Shown here: piece after piece, positions 1-6,328 of the stretch
Position numbering within the stretch: the first letter of the stretch is position 1
Layout: each line of letters opens with the position of its first letter
Source: an uncultured Prevotella sp.
GTDB lineage: Bacteria; Bacteroidota; Bacteroidia; Bacteroidales; Bacteroidaceae
DNA length: 22,058 nucleotides
NCBI GenBank assembly: GCA_937874345.1
Contig: CALNBT010000084.1
Span: forward strand, 1-22,058
Reading direction: 5' to 3'
Program-made: the position numbers and the translations under genes
The notes under the pieces: model-generated
What the model saw: the letters and a program-made list of their open reading frames with translations, nothing else
Told to the model about the DNA's origin: nothing
Database searches by the model: none

Positions 1-1034
1 TTGTTACCGAAACAGAGGTTGCAGAAGTGGTCTCTATGATGACCGGTGTTCCTGTTCAAAAGATGGCCGAGGCAGAAGGTATTAGACTTAAAGGGATGTC
101 CGATGAATTGAAAAAAACGGTCATCGCTCAGAATTCTGCAATTGAAAAACTTGTAAAAGCTATCCAACGCAATAGAGTTGGATTGAAAGAAGCCAACCAT
201 CCTATTGGTGCATTTATGTTCTTAGGTCCTACCGGTGTTGGAAAGACATACTTAGCGAAGAAGCTTGCCGAGTTTATGTTTGGTTCATCTGACGCTTTGA
301 TAAGAATTGACATGAGCGAATACACCGAAGGGTTTAATGTTTCCCGATTAATTGGTGCGCCTCCAGGATATGTAGGTTACGAAGAAGGTGGTCAGTTAAC
401 AGAAAAAGTCCGACGCCATCCATACTCTATCATCTTGCTGGATGAGATTGAGAAAGCACATGGGAATGTCTTTAACATGCTACTCCAAGTACTTGACGAG
501 GGACGTTTAACCGATGGCAATGGACGTTTGATAGATTTCAGAAATACTGTTATCATCATGACATCCAATGCAGGAACTCGTCAATTGAAAGAATTTGGTC
601 GCGGTATCGGATTTAATGCAGGGGGAACTGTAGGGCTGAGCATGAACGAAGATGACAAAGAATATGCTCGTTCTATCATTCAAAAGAACTTAAGCAAACA
701 ATTTGCGCCAGAGTTTTTGAATCGTTTGGATGAGATCATCACCTTCGATCAACTTGACTTGGAAGCAATCAAGAAGATTATCAATATTGAACTTGATGGA
801 CTCTTCAAGCGTATTGAAACATTAGGATATAATGTTCAAATCACAGAAAAAGCAAAAGAGCTTGTTGCTTCAAAAGGTTATGATGTACAATATGGTGCTC
901 GTCCATTGAAGCGAGCTATTCAGACTTACATTGAGGATGGCATCAGTGAGAGAATTCTATCTGGAGAATTGCATCCTGGAGATACCATTTCCATCGAGAA
1001 AAAGCCCGGAAAGGAAGAGCTTGTCATCAAATAA
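1..1034 (+). CDS. clpC: ATP-dependent Clp protease ATPase subunit, ClpC type (3' part only)
   Basis: The frame is open from base 3, so the gene begins left of the window and about 344 C-terminal codons are present. Visible are the end of the linker (VVSMMTGVPVQ) and the second AAA+ domain: Walker A GPTGVGKT at bases 225-248, a Walker B IILLDEIEKAH near 430-460, sensor-1 TSNAG, an arginine-finger FLNRLDEI near 715, and the sensor-2 box GARPLKRAI near 895-920 in the D2-small domain. An IGF tripeptide at 606-614 fits the ClpP-docking loop of ClpA/ClpC/ClpX, which argues for ClpC and against the disaggregase ClpB. By family knowledge it is a cytoplasmic hexamer that unfolds substrates into ClpP. 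The GTG at 27 lies inside the domain and is not a start. Which Clp type it is exactly depends on the missing N-terminus. Confidence 0.93.
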   Translation, partial: VTETEVAEVVSMMTGVPVQKMAEAEGIRLKGMSDELKKTVIAQNSAIEKLVKAIQRNRVGLKEANHPIGAFMFLGPTGVGKTYLAKKLAEFMFGSSDALIRIDMSEYTEGFNVSRLIGAPPGYVGYEEGGQLTEKVRRHPYSIILLDEIEKAHGNVFNMLLQVLDEGRLTDGNGRLIDFRNTVIIMTSNAGTRQLKEFGRGIGFNAGGTVGLSMNEDDKEYARSIIQKNLSKQFAPEFLNRLDEIITFDQLDLEAIKKIINIELDGLFKRIETLGYNVQITEKAKELVASKGYDVQYGARPLKRAIQTYIEDGISERILSGELHPGDTISIEKKPGKEELVIK

Positions 1035-1097
1035 GTGATAGAACACAAATCATTGTAAGTAAATTTGTTACATTGCTTAGCAACAAATGCATATATT

Positions 1098-1135
1098 AAA
1101 GCCAGATTCATATTTCCTATGAATCTGGCTTTTCT
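1098..1135 (+). terminator. Rho-independent terminator after clpC
   Basis: A perfect 15-bp stem (1098-1112 pairs with 1118-1132; it begins AAAGCCAG and ends CTGGCTTT) with a 5-nt loop, followed by a short T-rich tail. It lies 64 bp past the clpC stop and 82 bp from the end of ribE, which converges on it. The A-run on the left arm means it could also stop minus-strand transcription from ribE. Confidence 0.85.
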
Positions 1136-1216
1136 CATATTTAAATGAATCCTTCGTTTTTATTTTAGCCCACTACCTAAGATAGAGGGAAATATAACTT
1201 TAAAAGAACCAATGAA

Positions 1217-1822
1217 TTAACTTTCGAAATGTTGCAATCGAGAAATATATTTTCCCAAAATATCAAATTCTATATTTACAACAGAACCAATACCAATATG
1301 ACAAAAGTTGGTATTTTCCAAAGTATAAGGAATGATTGCCACTTTAAAGGTATTGTCTGTAGGATCACAAACCGTTAAAGAAACTCCGTTTACGGTAACA
1401 CTACCCTTGTCAACGGTGAAGTACCCTCTTTGCGCCATTGTTCTATCCAGTGGATATTCAAATGTAAAATAAGTAGATCCATCTGCATCTTCCATTTGAA
1501 TACAAGTTGCAGTTTCATCAACATGACCTTGAACAATATGACCATCCAACCGACCATTAAGCATCATTGAACGCTCAACATTCACTTTGTCGCCAGATTT
1601 CAGCAAACCAAGATTGCTCCTATTTAGCGTTTCCTTCATGGCTGTAACGGTATAGGTTTCATTCTTAAGATCTACCACGGTCAAGCAAACGCCATTGTGA
1701 GAGATACTTTGATCGATTTTCAATTCGTCAACAAATGAACACTTTAGCGTAAAATCAATATTTTCTTGGTGACAATCTATCGCTACAACTGTCGCCATTT
1801 CTTCTACGATTCCGGAAAACAT
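1217..1822 (-). CDS. ribE: Riboflavin synthase, alpha chain
   Basis: A 201-residue protein, the usual family length. It disproportionates two 6,7-dimethyl-8-ribityllumazine molecules into riboflavin and the pyrimidinedione precursor (last step of riboflavin synthesis, cytoplasm). It has the expected two homologous lumazine-binding domains. Domain 1, about residues 1-95, begins MFSGIVEE and contains HNGVCLTV. Domain 2, about 96-195, contains GHIVQGHVD and the repeat VNGVSLTV. The start at 1822 gives the canonical N-terminus. It converges with clpC across the terminator at 1098-1135. Its mRNA would carry the long structured leader and a second hairpin starting 20 nt upstream of the start codon, so control by attenuation or start-site masking is plausible but inferred. 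Other riboflavin genes are not nearby. Confidence 0.95.
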   Translation of the reverse strand: MFSGIVEEMATVVAIDCHQENIDFTLKCSFVDELKIDQSISHNGVCLTVVDLKNETYTVTAMKETLNRSNLGLLKSGDKVNVERSMMLNGRLDGHIVQGHVDETATCIQMEDADGSTYFTFEYPLDRTMAQRGYFTVDKGSVTVNGVSLTVCDPTDNTFKVAIIPYTLENTNFCHIGIGSVVNIEFDILGKYISRLQHFES

Positions 1823-1841
1823 AATGATTAAAAATTAGAAA

Positions 1842-1859
1842 TGGCAGAATCATCTGCCA
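1842..1859 (-). promoter_or_regulatory. Hairpin just upstream of ribE start
   Basis: A perfect 7-bp inverted repeat TGGCAGA / TCTGCCA with a 4-nt loop. On the minus strand it is preceded and followed by T-rich sequence, and it ends 20 nt before the ribE ATG. It could be a terminator or attenuator, or part of the expression platform of the leader RNA upstream. Confidence 0.5.
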
Positions 1860-1867
1860 AAAATATT

Positions 1868-2074
1868 AAAAAGGGGTTGCCCAGTGATGTGATGAAACTC
1901 CGAACTATATAAGATTTGAGAGCTCTCCGCCTTTGTAATCCACCGGCTTTACAACTTAGTCCCGAAGGGTTTATGTGGCCCGCCATTAGCAAAAGAAGTC
2001 TTCTCGGTTTCATTTTTATTTTGATGAGTATCCCGATCAAACCGGAGCAACCCCAATATTTTCATTTTTTATTT
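1868..2074 (-). ncRNA. Structured leader RNA or independent small RNA upstream of ribE
   Basis: Read on the minus strand, this element is closed by a perfect 8-bp stem GGGGTTGC (2054-2047) / GCAACCCC (1880-1873), followed directly by five Ts, as at an intrinsic terminator. Inside are TCCGGTTT (2046-2039) pairing with AAACCGA (2010-2004) with one bulge, a CC-TTCG-GG type hairpin (1961-1969), a TTGTAA/TTACAA hairpin (1933-1954) and a GAGAGCTCTC palindrome (1918-1927). A good promoter lies directly upstream and predicts a 5' end near 2074. Candidates are a riboswitch-like leader for ribE, a 6S-like or other small RNA, or a dispersed structured repeat. The conserved FMN-riboswitch motifs are not present. 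No credible protein is encoded here. Confidence 0.5.
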
Positions 2075-2077
2075 TTG

Positions 2078-2109
2078 CAAAGATACGTTTTTCGGTAGAT
2101 ATATACAAA
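2078..2109 (-). promoter_or_regulatory. Bacteroidetes-type promoter for the leader RNA and ribE
   Basis: On the minus strand TTTG (2109-2106), a 20-bp spacer, then TATCTTTG (2085-2078) match the Bacteroidetes housekeeping-sigma consensus TTTG-N19-21-TAnnTTTG. The start of transcription would be near 2074, giving about 250 nt of leader before ribE. Confidence 0.75.
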
Positions 2110-2427
2110 TTTTGTAACTGATTTTAAGGATTCTGTGTAAGCAGTTGAATGCTTGTGACCATTCAAGTCCAAAAGTGCTAGAAACGATTTTGTAGATTTC
2201 TATTGAATATTACAGAAAAATGAGTCGAAGTCTCAGATAATATTGGGGGACATAAGTGATGCTGTCATCGTTTGGGTATACAAATTGAAATGAGTTGATG
2301 TACAAATAAATATGAAACAATCGACAACGTTGTGAAACTTTTTTCCTAATTTTGTCGTCATATTACCAGTTGTAAAAACAACTAATCATGATATACAGAA
2401 ACAATACCAATCATTAATGATATTCTT
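2110..2427. promoter_or_regulatory. Intergenic region between ribE leader and tolC, with putative tolC promoter and dyads
   Basis: I see no gene in this stretch. A 7-bp inverted repeat TTGAATG/CATTCAA lies at 2145-2166. Near tolC there is a TAATTTTG (-7-like) at 2347-2354, without a clear -33 partner. It is flanked by two dyads sharing ACAAC/GTTGT half-sites: the perfect palindrome ACAACGTTGT (2324-2333) and AGTTGT-N4-ACAACT (2368-2383). The placement around a likely promoter suggests repressor operators. The regulator is not identifiable here. Confidence 0.4.
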
Positions 2428-3765
2428 ATGAACAACTTTTGGAGCATTTGTGCCATGATCGTGGCCCTACTACAATTCCCGAACATGGCAGAAGCCAAAC
2501 AATGGTCATTAAAAGACTGTGTAAATTACGCACTGACAAACAACATATCACTACAGAAGACCACTCTTCAACACTATCTGGCGATTGAAGATACCAAGCA
2601 AAGTCAAGCAGCCCTGCTACCAAACCTACAAGCTTCTACCTCTCAAAATGCTACTTATCGTCCCTGGCCACAGACGGGCATTGCCTCACAAGGGTATGTT
2701 CAAGCCTCAGTTGATAAAGTATATTATAACGGATCGTATAGTATTTCTGGGAATTGGACTGTATGGAATGGGCAAAAAAACACAAATACAATCAAATTAA
2801 ATCAGTTGGCTGAAGAAAAGTCAACGCTCGATTCTGCTGTGATGGCAAATCAGTTGATTGAACAAATTGCACAGTTCTTCGTTCAAATTCTCTATACGAA
2901 AGAAGCCGTTCTTGTCAATCAGTCGACATTGGAGACCAGTATTCAAAATGAAAAGCGAGGAGAAGAATTTGTCAAGGTTCAAAAGATGAGCCAGGCAGAC
3001 CTGCTCCAATTAACTGCCCAACGAGCCCAAGATGAATACAACCTGGTTGAAGCTCAGAATAACTTGAAGAATTATCAAAGACAACTAAAGCAACTTCTAC
3101 AATTAACCAATAGTGAAGATTTTGAAGTTCTTCCCCCTCCTACTTCTGACGAAATGGCATTACAATCTATACCAAGCGTAAATGATGTTTATAGTAGAGC
3201 ACTTTCTTTCAGACCAGAGATTAAAAATGCTCAAATAGGTATCGAAAGTAGCGACCTTAGCATCAAGATTGCAAAAGCCGGTAAGATGCCGACCATCGGA
3301 TTAAATGCAGGAGTTGGAACAAGTACTACCTCTATGAGTGATTACAAGTGGGGAAATCAATTGAAGAATAATTTCGATATTGGCACGGGAGTGTCGGTCA
3401 GTATTCCTCTATTTGACAACAGACAATCAAAAACGGCCATCAACAAAGCGATGTTGCAAAAAGAAAGTTATATGCTTGATCTGAAAGATCAACAGACGAA
3501 GCTCTATTCTTCCATAGAAGACTATTGGCTCCAGGCGGTCAACAACCAAACTAGATTCAAGGCAGCTAAGGCCAGTTCAGAAAGTGCAAAGGAGAGCTTT
3601 AAGCTTTTAAATGCTAAATTTGACGAGAAATTAATCAATATCGTTGAATTGATGACAGGAAAAAATCAGTTGATGACGGCTCAACAAAACGAACTACAGG
3701 CAAAATATCTTGCCATTCTAAACATTAGTTTATTAAAATTTTACCAAGATGGCGTCTTTGAATAA
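2428..3765 (+). CDS. TolC-family outer-membrane efflux protein (orphan)
   Basis: A 445-residue protein with an N-terminal signal peptide and likely cleavage after AEA (residues 21-23). The rest shows the paired outer-membrane efflux protein repeats: long amphipathic helices (for example about residues 120-230 and 330-440) alternating with short beta-rich segments, and a first mature region WSLKDCVNYALTNN typical of TolC family members. Trimers form the outer-membrane and periplasmic tunnel used by RND, ABC or MFS pumps. Such genes usually sit with a membrane-fusion protein and an inner-membrane pump, but here the next gene is convergent and neither is present. The nearest upstream ATG, at 2417, runs into a stop after four codons, supporting 2428. 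The substrate cannot be inferred. Confidence 0.9.
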   Translation: MNNFWSICAMIVALLQFPNMAEAKQWSLKDCVNYALTNNISLQKTTLQHYLAIEDTKQSQAALLPNLQASTSQNATYRPWPQTGIASQGYVQASVDKVYYNGSYSISGNWTVWNGQKNTNTIKLNQLAEEKSTLDSAVMANQLIEQIAQFFVQILYTKEAVLVNQSTLETSIQNEKRGEEFVKVQKMSQADLLQLTAQRAQDEYNLVEAQNNLKNYQRQLKQLLQLTNSEDFEVLPPPTSDEMALQSIPSVNDVYSRALSFRPEIKNAQIGIESSDLSIKIAKAGKMPTIGLNAGVGTSTTSMSDYKWGNQLKNNFDIGTGVSVSIPLFDNRQSKTAINKAMLQKESYMLDLKDQQTKLYSSIEDYWLQAVNNQTRFKAAKASSESAKESFKLLNAKFDEKLINIVELMTGKNQLMTAQQNELQAKYLAILNISLLKFYQDGVFE

Positions 3766-3794
3766 CGAGATTGCCAGACGGTATATCAATACAA

Positions 3795-4439
3795 CTATTG
3801 TAACATCAATTCTTTTGGCGATGTGATCAATGTTGTTGCTCCATGCGCCAACAAAAAATCTTTATTGCGAAATCCCCATAATACACTGAGGCATGGGATG
3901 CCACAATTACGTGCTGTCTCGATATCTACATTACTGTCACCAATATAAACGGCGTTCTCTGCTCCCACACCTAGTTGCGACAACGCCTCTAACACGGTGT
4001 CGGGAGCCGGTTTCATTCTAATGCTCTCTCGTTGCCCAATAGCAACATCAATATATTTGCCAAAAAAGTGATTGCATAGCTCACGTGTGGCATTATAGTA
4101 CTTGTTACTCACCACTGCCATCTTTTTTTCATGCTCATGCAAATTTTGAAGCAAATCCATGATTCCAGGATAGGGGCTGGTATGGTCTAGACAGTGAACA
4201 AGATAATGACGTTTAAAATCTTGGTAAACCTCATCAAAAGAAGAATTGTCGATTCCTTCTGGAACAGCTCGCTCCATTAATTTCTTTACCCCATTTCCAA
4301 CAAATCGCCTAACTTCATCCACCGATCGTTCAGGCATACCGTGAAGCGCTAAAGCATCATTACAACTAATCGCCAAATCATCTAATGTATTCAGCAAAGT
4401 GCCATCCAAGTCAAAAATATATGTTTGATATTCTGTCAT
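3795..4439 (-). CDS. gph: HAD-superfamily phosphatase, phosphoglycolate phosphatase-like
   Basis: A 214-residue cytoplasmic HAD hydrolase with all four motifs: DLDGT (nucleophile D10, acid/base D12), VVSNK (S111), the motif III lysine in RMKPAPD (K143) and IGDSNVD (D168/D172). A helical cap of about residues 15-85 places it with the Gph/PpaX-type subfamily. Related enzymes act on 2-phosphoglycolate, pyrophosphate or sugar phosphates, so the substrate is an inference. It starts 3 nt after the stop of the MalQ-like gene on the same strand, so the two are very likely co-transcribed and possibly translationally coupled. No separate promoter is visible. It ends 29 bp from the convergent tolC stop, with no obvious terminator between them. 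Confidence 0.88.
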   Translation of the reverse strand: MTEYQTYIFDLDGTLLNTLDDLAISCNDALALHGMPERSVDEVRRFVGNGVKKLMERAVPEGIDNSSFDEVYQDFKRHYLVHCLDHTSPYPGIMDLLQNLHEHEKKMAVVSNKYYNATRELCNHFFGKYIDVAIGQRESIRMKPAPDTVLEALSQLGVGAENAVYIGDSNVDIETARNCGIPCLSVLWGFRNKDFLLAHGATTLITSPKELMLQ

Positions 4440-4442
4440 TCC

Positions 4443-6008
4443 CTATCGTTTACTTTGTTTAACCATCGATTGTAATTTGCTAATCATTGTTTCTGCTTTC
4501 ATTAATGCATGGATAGATAAGTCATGATCGTGAAGGCTTTTATCCATTTGGCACAAGTCATTTAATGTAAATAAGGATATAGCGGATGAACTATACATGT
4601 AACGAGCAATCATTTCTTCGGCAATTGCTGGTGTCAGTTTATTGGGAGCTTTTCCCTTTTTATGCAAAACGGTGATGAAATAGCGCATGGCCCGATCTGG
4701 ATCAGTATTCCACCATGATCTTAAAGATGATGTATCAAGATTAGAAATCGCAGCAATACTTTTAACCGGATAAGATTCCACGTGCGCAAATTCGTGTGAC
4801 TGTTCTTCAGAACTTGAAAGAACGCTCATTGCAAAAGGTTGAAGTCCTTTCAAAGAAAGATCCAAATATTCTGACAACGACTGGTTTTCAAGGCACAATA
4901 ACATAGAGGTCTTCTTCATCATTTGCTCTAAACGCTCAGACATCAGGTAAGTAAGATAGTCCTTATAGCCTAAGGCGCTTTCAGGGAAGATAAAGCTTAA
5001 GCTAAGTGCATCGAAGATTTTTTCCAAGAAAGCCAAACGTCTTCCTACATATTTTGACGGTCTTTCTTGACACAAATCGACTTTAACCTGTCCCATTAAG
5101 ACAATGTTCTTTGAATGGGCATAGTTAGAAATTTCTATAAAATGCTTTATTTTACTTGGAAGAAGCGGTTGATTTGGATCTTCTTTACGTTGTAGTTTAA
5201 GAACTTTAAATCCTACACGTTGTGCCCAATCTATCAATTCATGGGATAATTCATGAACAATAAGCCCTGCAGCTCTCAACACTGTTGCTTCGAGGCGCAG
5301 CTCACCCCTTTGCACCAATGCCTCTCCATCGTTTAAATTCAACTGTCCTGTTGTTCTATTCTCACCATCTTCCCAAATCTTCAACAGGTTTGATTCTTCG
5401 TCAACTACTACATATTTGTATTCTACGGGCGAGAAAAGCATATCAGCATTCAAGGATAGAGTCCATTCATGACATCCAATAAAATTCATCTTTACGAACC
5501 TATTGTCATTCCAATTTCCTAGCGTTGGATGACCTCCCAATATTGCCAACACCTCTCCTTTGCGAATCTGCGGCGCTGTTACCCGAAAAATAATGGTCTT
5601 TCTGAATAAGGGAATTTGCAAAGACAAAGGATTGCTTATACTCAAAAACGGTTGAAGAATGGTATAAGGCAAAGTATATAGATAATATTCTGATGGAATA
5701 TCTCGCCAGTTGTCAGCAAATAAATAGTTGGTCAAAACACTAAAGGCATACTTTCTCGGAACAATATTCCATTCTTGTCGTAATACCTTTCCATCAGTAT
5801 CTTCTACTTGATACACATACTCGAAAGATACAATATAATGTTGTCTTGATTCAACAACCGAAGTTTCTATCATCCATAATTCTCCATCTTGTGTTTGCAT
5901 TGGATAATTGTGAACGAATTGATGACCATCACTGCAGAAATAACAAATTGCGACATGCAATGACTGCCCCCATTCTGTGTGGTAATGTATGGTAAAATTC
6001 AACTTCAT
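4443..6008 (-). CDS. CBM20-bearing, truncated 4-alpha-glucanotransferase-like protein, probably catalytically inactive
   Basis: 521 residues from ATG 6008. This start gives MKLNFTIHYHTEWGQ, the typical N-terminus of Bacteroidetes MalQ, and it sits at the promoter. An in-frame ATG at 6032 would overlap the promoter. Residues 1-130 and 138-235 are two starch-binding-like modules. The second is a clear CBM20 (ILGGHPTLGNWN, then EYKYVVVD and WEDGENR). Residues 240-521 align by eye with GH77 fragments, but family members with this layout have about 900 residues, so roughly 370 are missing in several in-frame gaps. The nucleophile motif FDAFRIDH is FDALSLSF here (Asp to Ser338). CGEDLG has become CLENQS (Glu374 kept), and STHDMST has become SNLDTSS (Asp425 kept, His lost). 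The frame is intact with a promoter and a tightly linked gph, so it looks maintained, perhaps as a glycogen or maltodextrin binding protein. That role is inference. Confidence 0.8.
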   Translation of the reverse strand: MKLNFTIHYHTEWGQSLHVAICYFCSDGHQFVHNYPMQTQDGELWMIETSVVESRQHYIVSFEYVYQVEDTDGKVLRQEWNIVPRKYAFSVLTNYLFADNWRDIPSEYYLYTLPYTILQPFLSISNPLSLQIPLFRKTIIFRVTAPQIRKGEVLAILGGHPTLGNWNDNRFVKMNFIGCHEWTLSLNADMLFSPVEYKYVVVDEESNLLKIWEDGENRTTGQLNLNDGEALVQRGELRLEATVLRAAGLIVHELSHELIDWAQRVGFKVLKLQRKEDPNQPLLPSKIKHFIEISNYAHSKNIVLMGQVKVDLCQERPSKYVGRRLAFLEKIFDALSLSFIFPESALGYKDYLTYLMSERLEQMMKKTSMLLCLENQSLSEYLDLSLKGLQPFAMSVLSSSEEQSHEFAHVESYPVKSIAAISNLDTSSLRSWWNTDPDRAMRYFITVLHKKGKAPNKLTPAIAEEMIARYMYSSSAISLFTLNDLCQMDKSLHDHDLSIHALMKAETMISKLQSMVKQSKR

Positions 6009-6012
6009 ATTG

Positions 6013-6044
6013 CAAAGATAACATTTGAACACTAATAATACAAA
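6013..6044 (-). promoter_or_regulatory. Promoter abutting the start codon of the MalQ-like gene
   Basis: On the minus strand TTTG (6044-6041), a 20-bp spacer and TATCTTTG (6020-6013) match the Bacteroidetes consensus exactly. Only CAAT separates the -7 element from the ATG at 6008, so the transcript should be leaderless or have a leader of 1-2 nt. It also excludes the longer reading frame starting at 6032. Confidence 0.75.
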
Positions 6045-6181
6045 TAAATAATCGTTATTTCATAAACATTTGAAGCATCACAGAACGATGTTAGCAAGGG
6101 ATGGAAAATAGTCTATGAAATAATAACACATCCGGCACGGTACCGAATCCCCACCCCTTCTTCAGCAAACCTGATGGAATC

Positions 6182-6232
6182 GTATGGCAATACCATTGAC
6201 TTTGGCCGGCAAATAAGCCCATATTGCCATAC
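6182..6232. repeat. 11-bp perfect inverted repeat between divergent promoters
   Basis: GTATGGCAATA (6182-6192) and TATTGCCATAC (6222-6232) are exact reverse complements with a 29-bp centre. They lie in the roughly 320-bp gap between the divergent MalQ-like and mltG genes, about 45 bp upstream of the mltG -33 element. No gene is supported in the gap. The repeat could be a regulator site, a hairpin or a remnant of a small element. Confidence 0.5.
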
Positions 6233-6276
6233 AAAGTGGATGCTTTTGGAATCTGGAAAAATATATCTTTAATCAT

Positions 6277-6307
6277 TTTGCGGTGTGTCGAATTTAAAAT
6301 ATCTTTG
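6277..6307 (+). promoter_or_regulatory. mltG promoter
   Basis: TTTG (6277-6280), a 19-bp spacer and TATCTTTG (6300-6307) match the Bacteroidetes promoter consensus. Transcription would start near 6311, 18 nt before the chosen mltG ATG. Confidence 0.78.
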
Positions 6308-6328
6308 CAGTCGTTTAAACAAATAGAT

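Noticed and set aside
1828..2040. 70-codon minus-strand reading frame in the ribE leader
   Set aside because: It is fully inside the structured RNA element and ends just before ribE. Its sequence reflects the stems rather than a protein.
1868..2074. FMN riboswitch in front of ribE
   Set aside because: The location is right, but the conserved aptamer segments (such as the AGGGTGAAATTCCC-type arm and the AGTCTGGATG-type end) could not be found on the minus strand, so only a generic structured RNA is called.
4443..6008. The MalQ-like gene as a frameshifted or recently deleted pseudogene
   Set aside because: The frame is unbroken, similarity fragments run in one frame to the end, and promoter and downstream coupling are intact. 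Loss of activity is argued from residues, not from a broken frame.
6009..6032. Upstream in-frame start of the MalQ-like gene (8 extra residues)
   Set aside because: These codons coincide with the -7 promoter element, and family members begin at the MKLNF methionine.
6091..6276. 61-codon minus-strand reading frame between the MalQ-like gene and mltG
   Set aside because: It runs through the inverted repeat and up to the mltG promoter, and has no family resemblance.
6224..6328. N-terminal extension of mltG
   Set aside because: The extension covers the consensus promoter, and the membrane anchor follows directly after the ATG at 6329.
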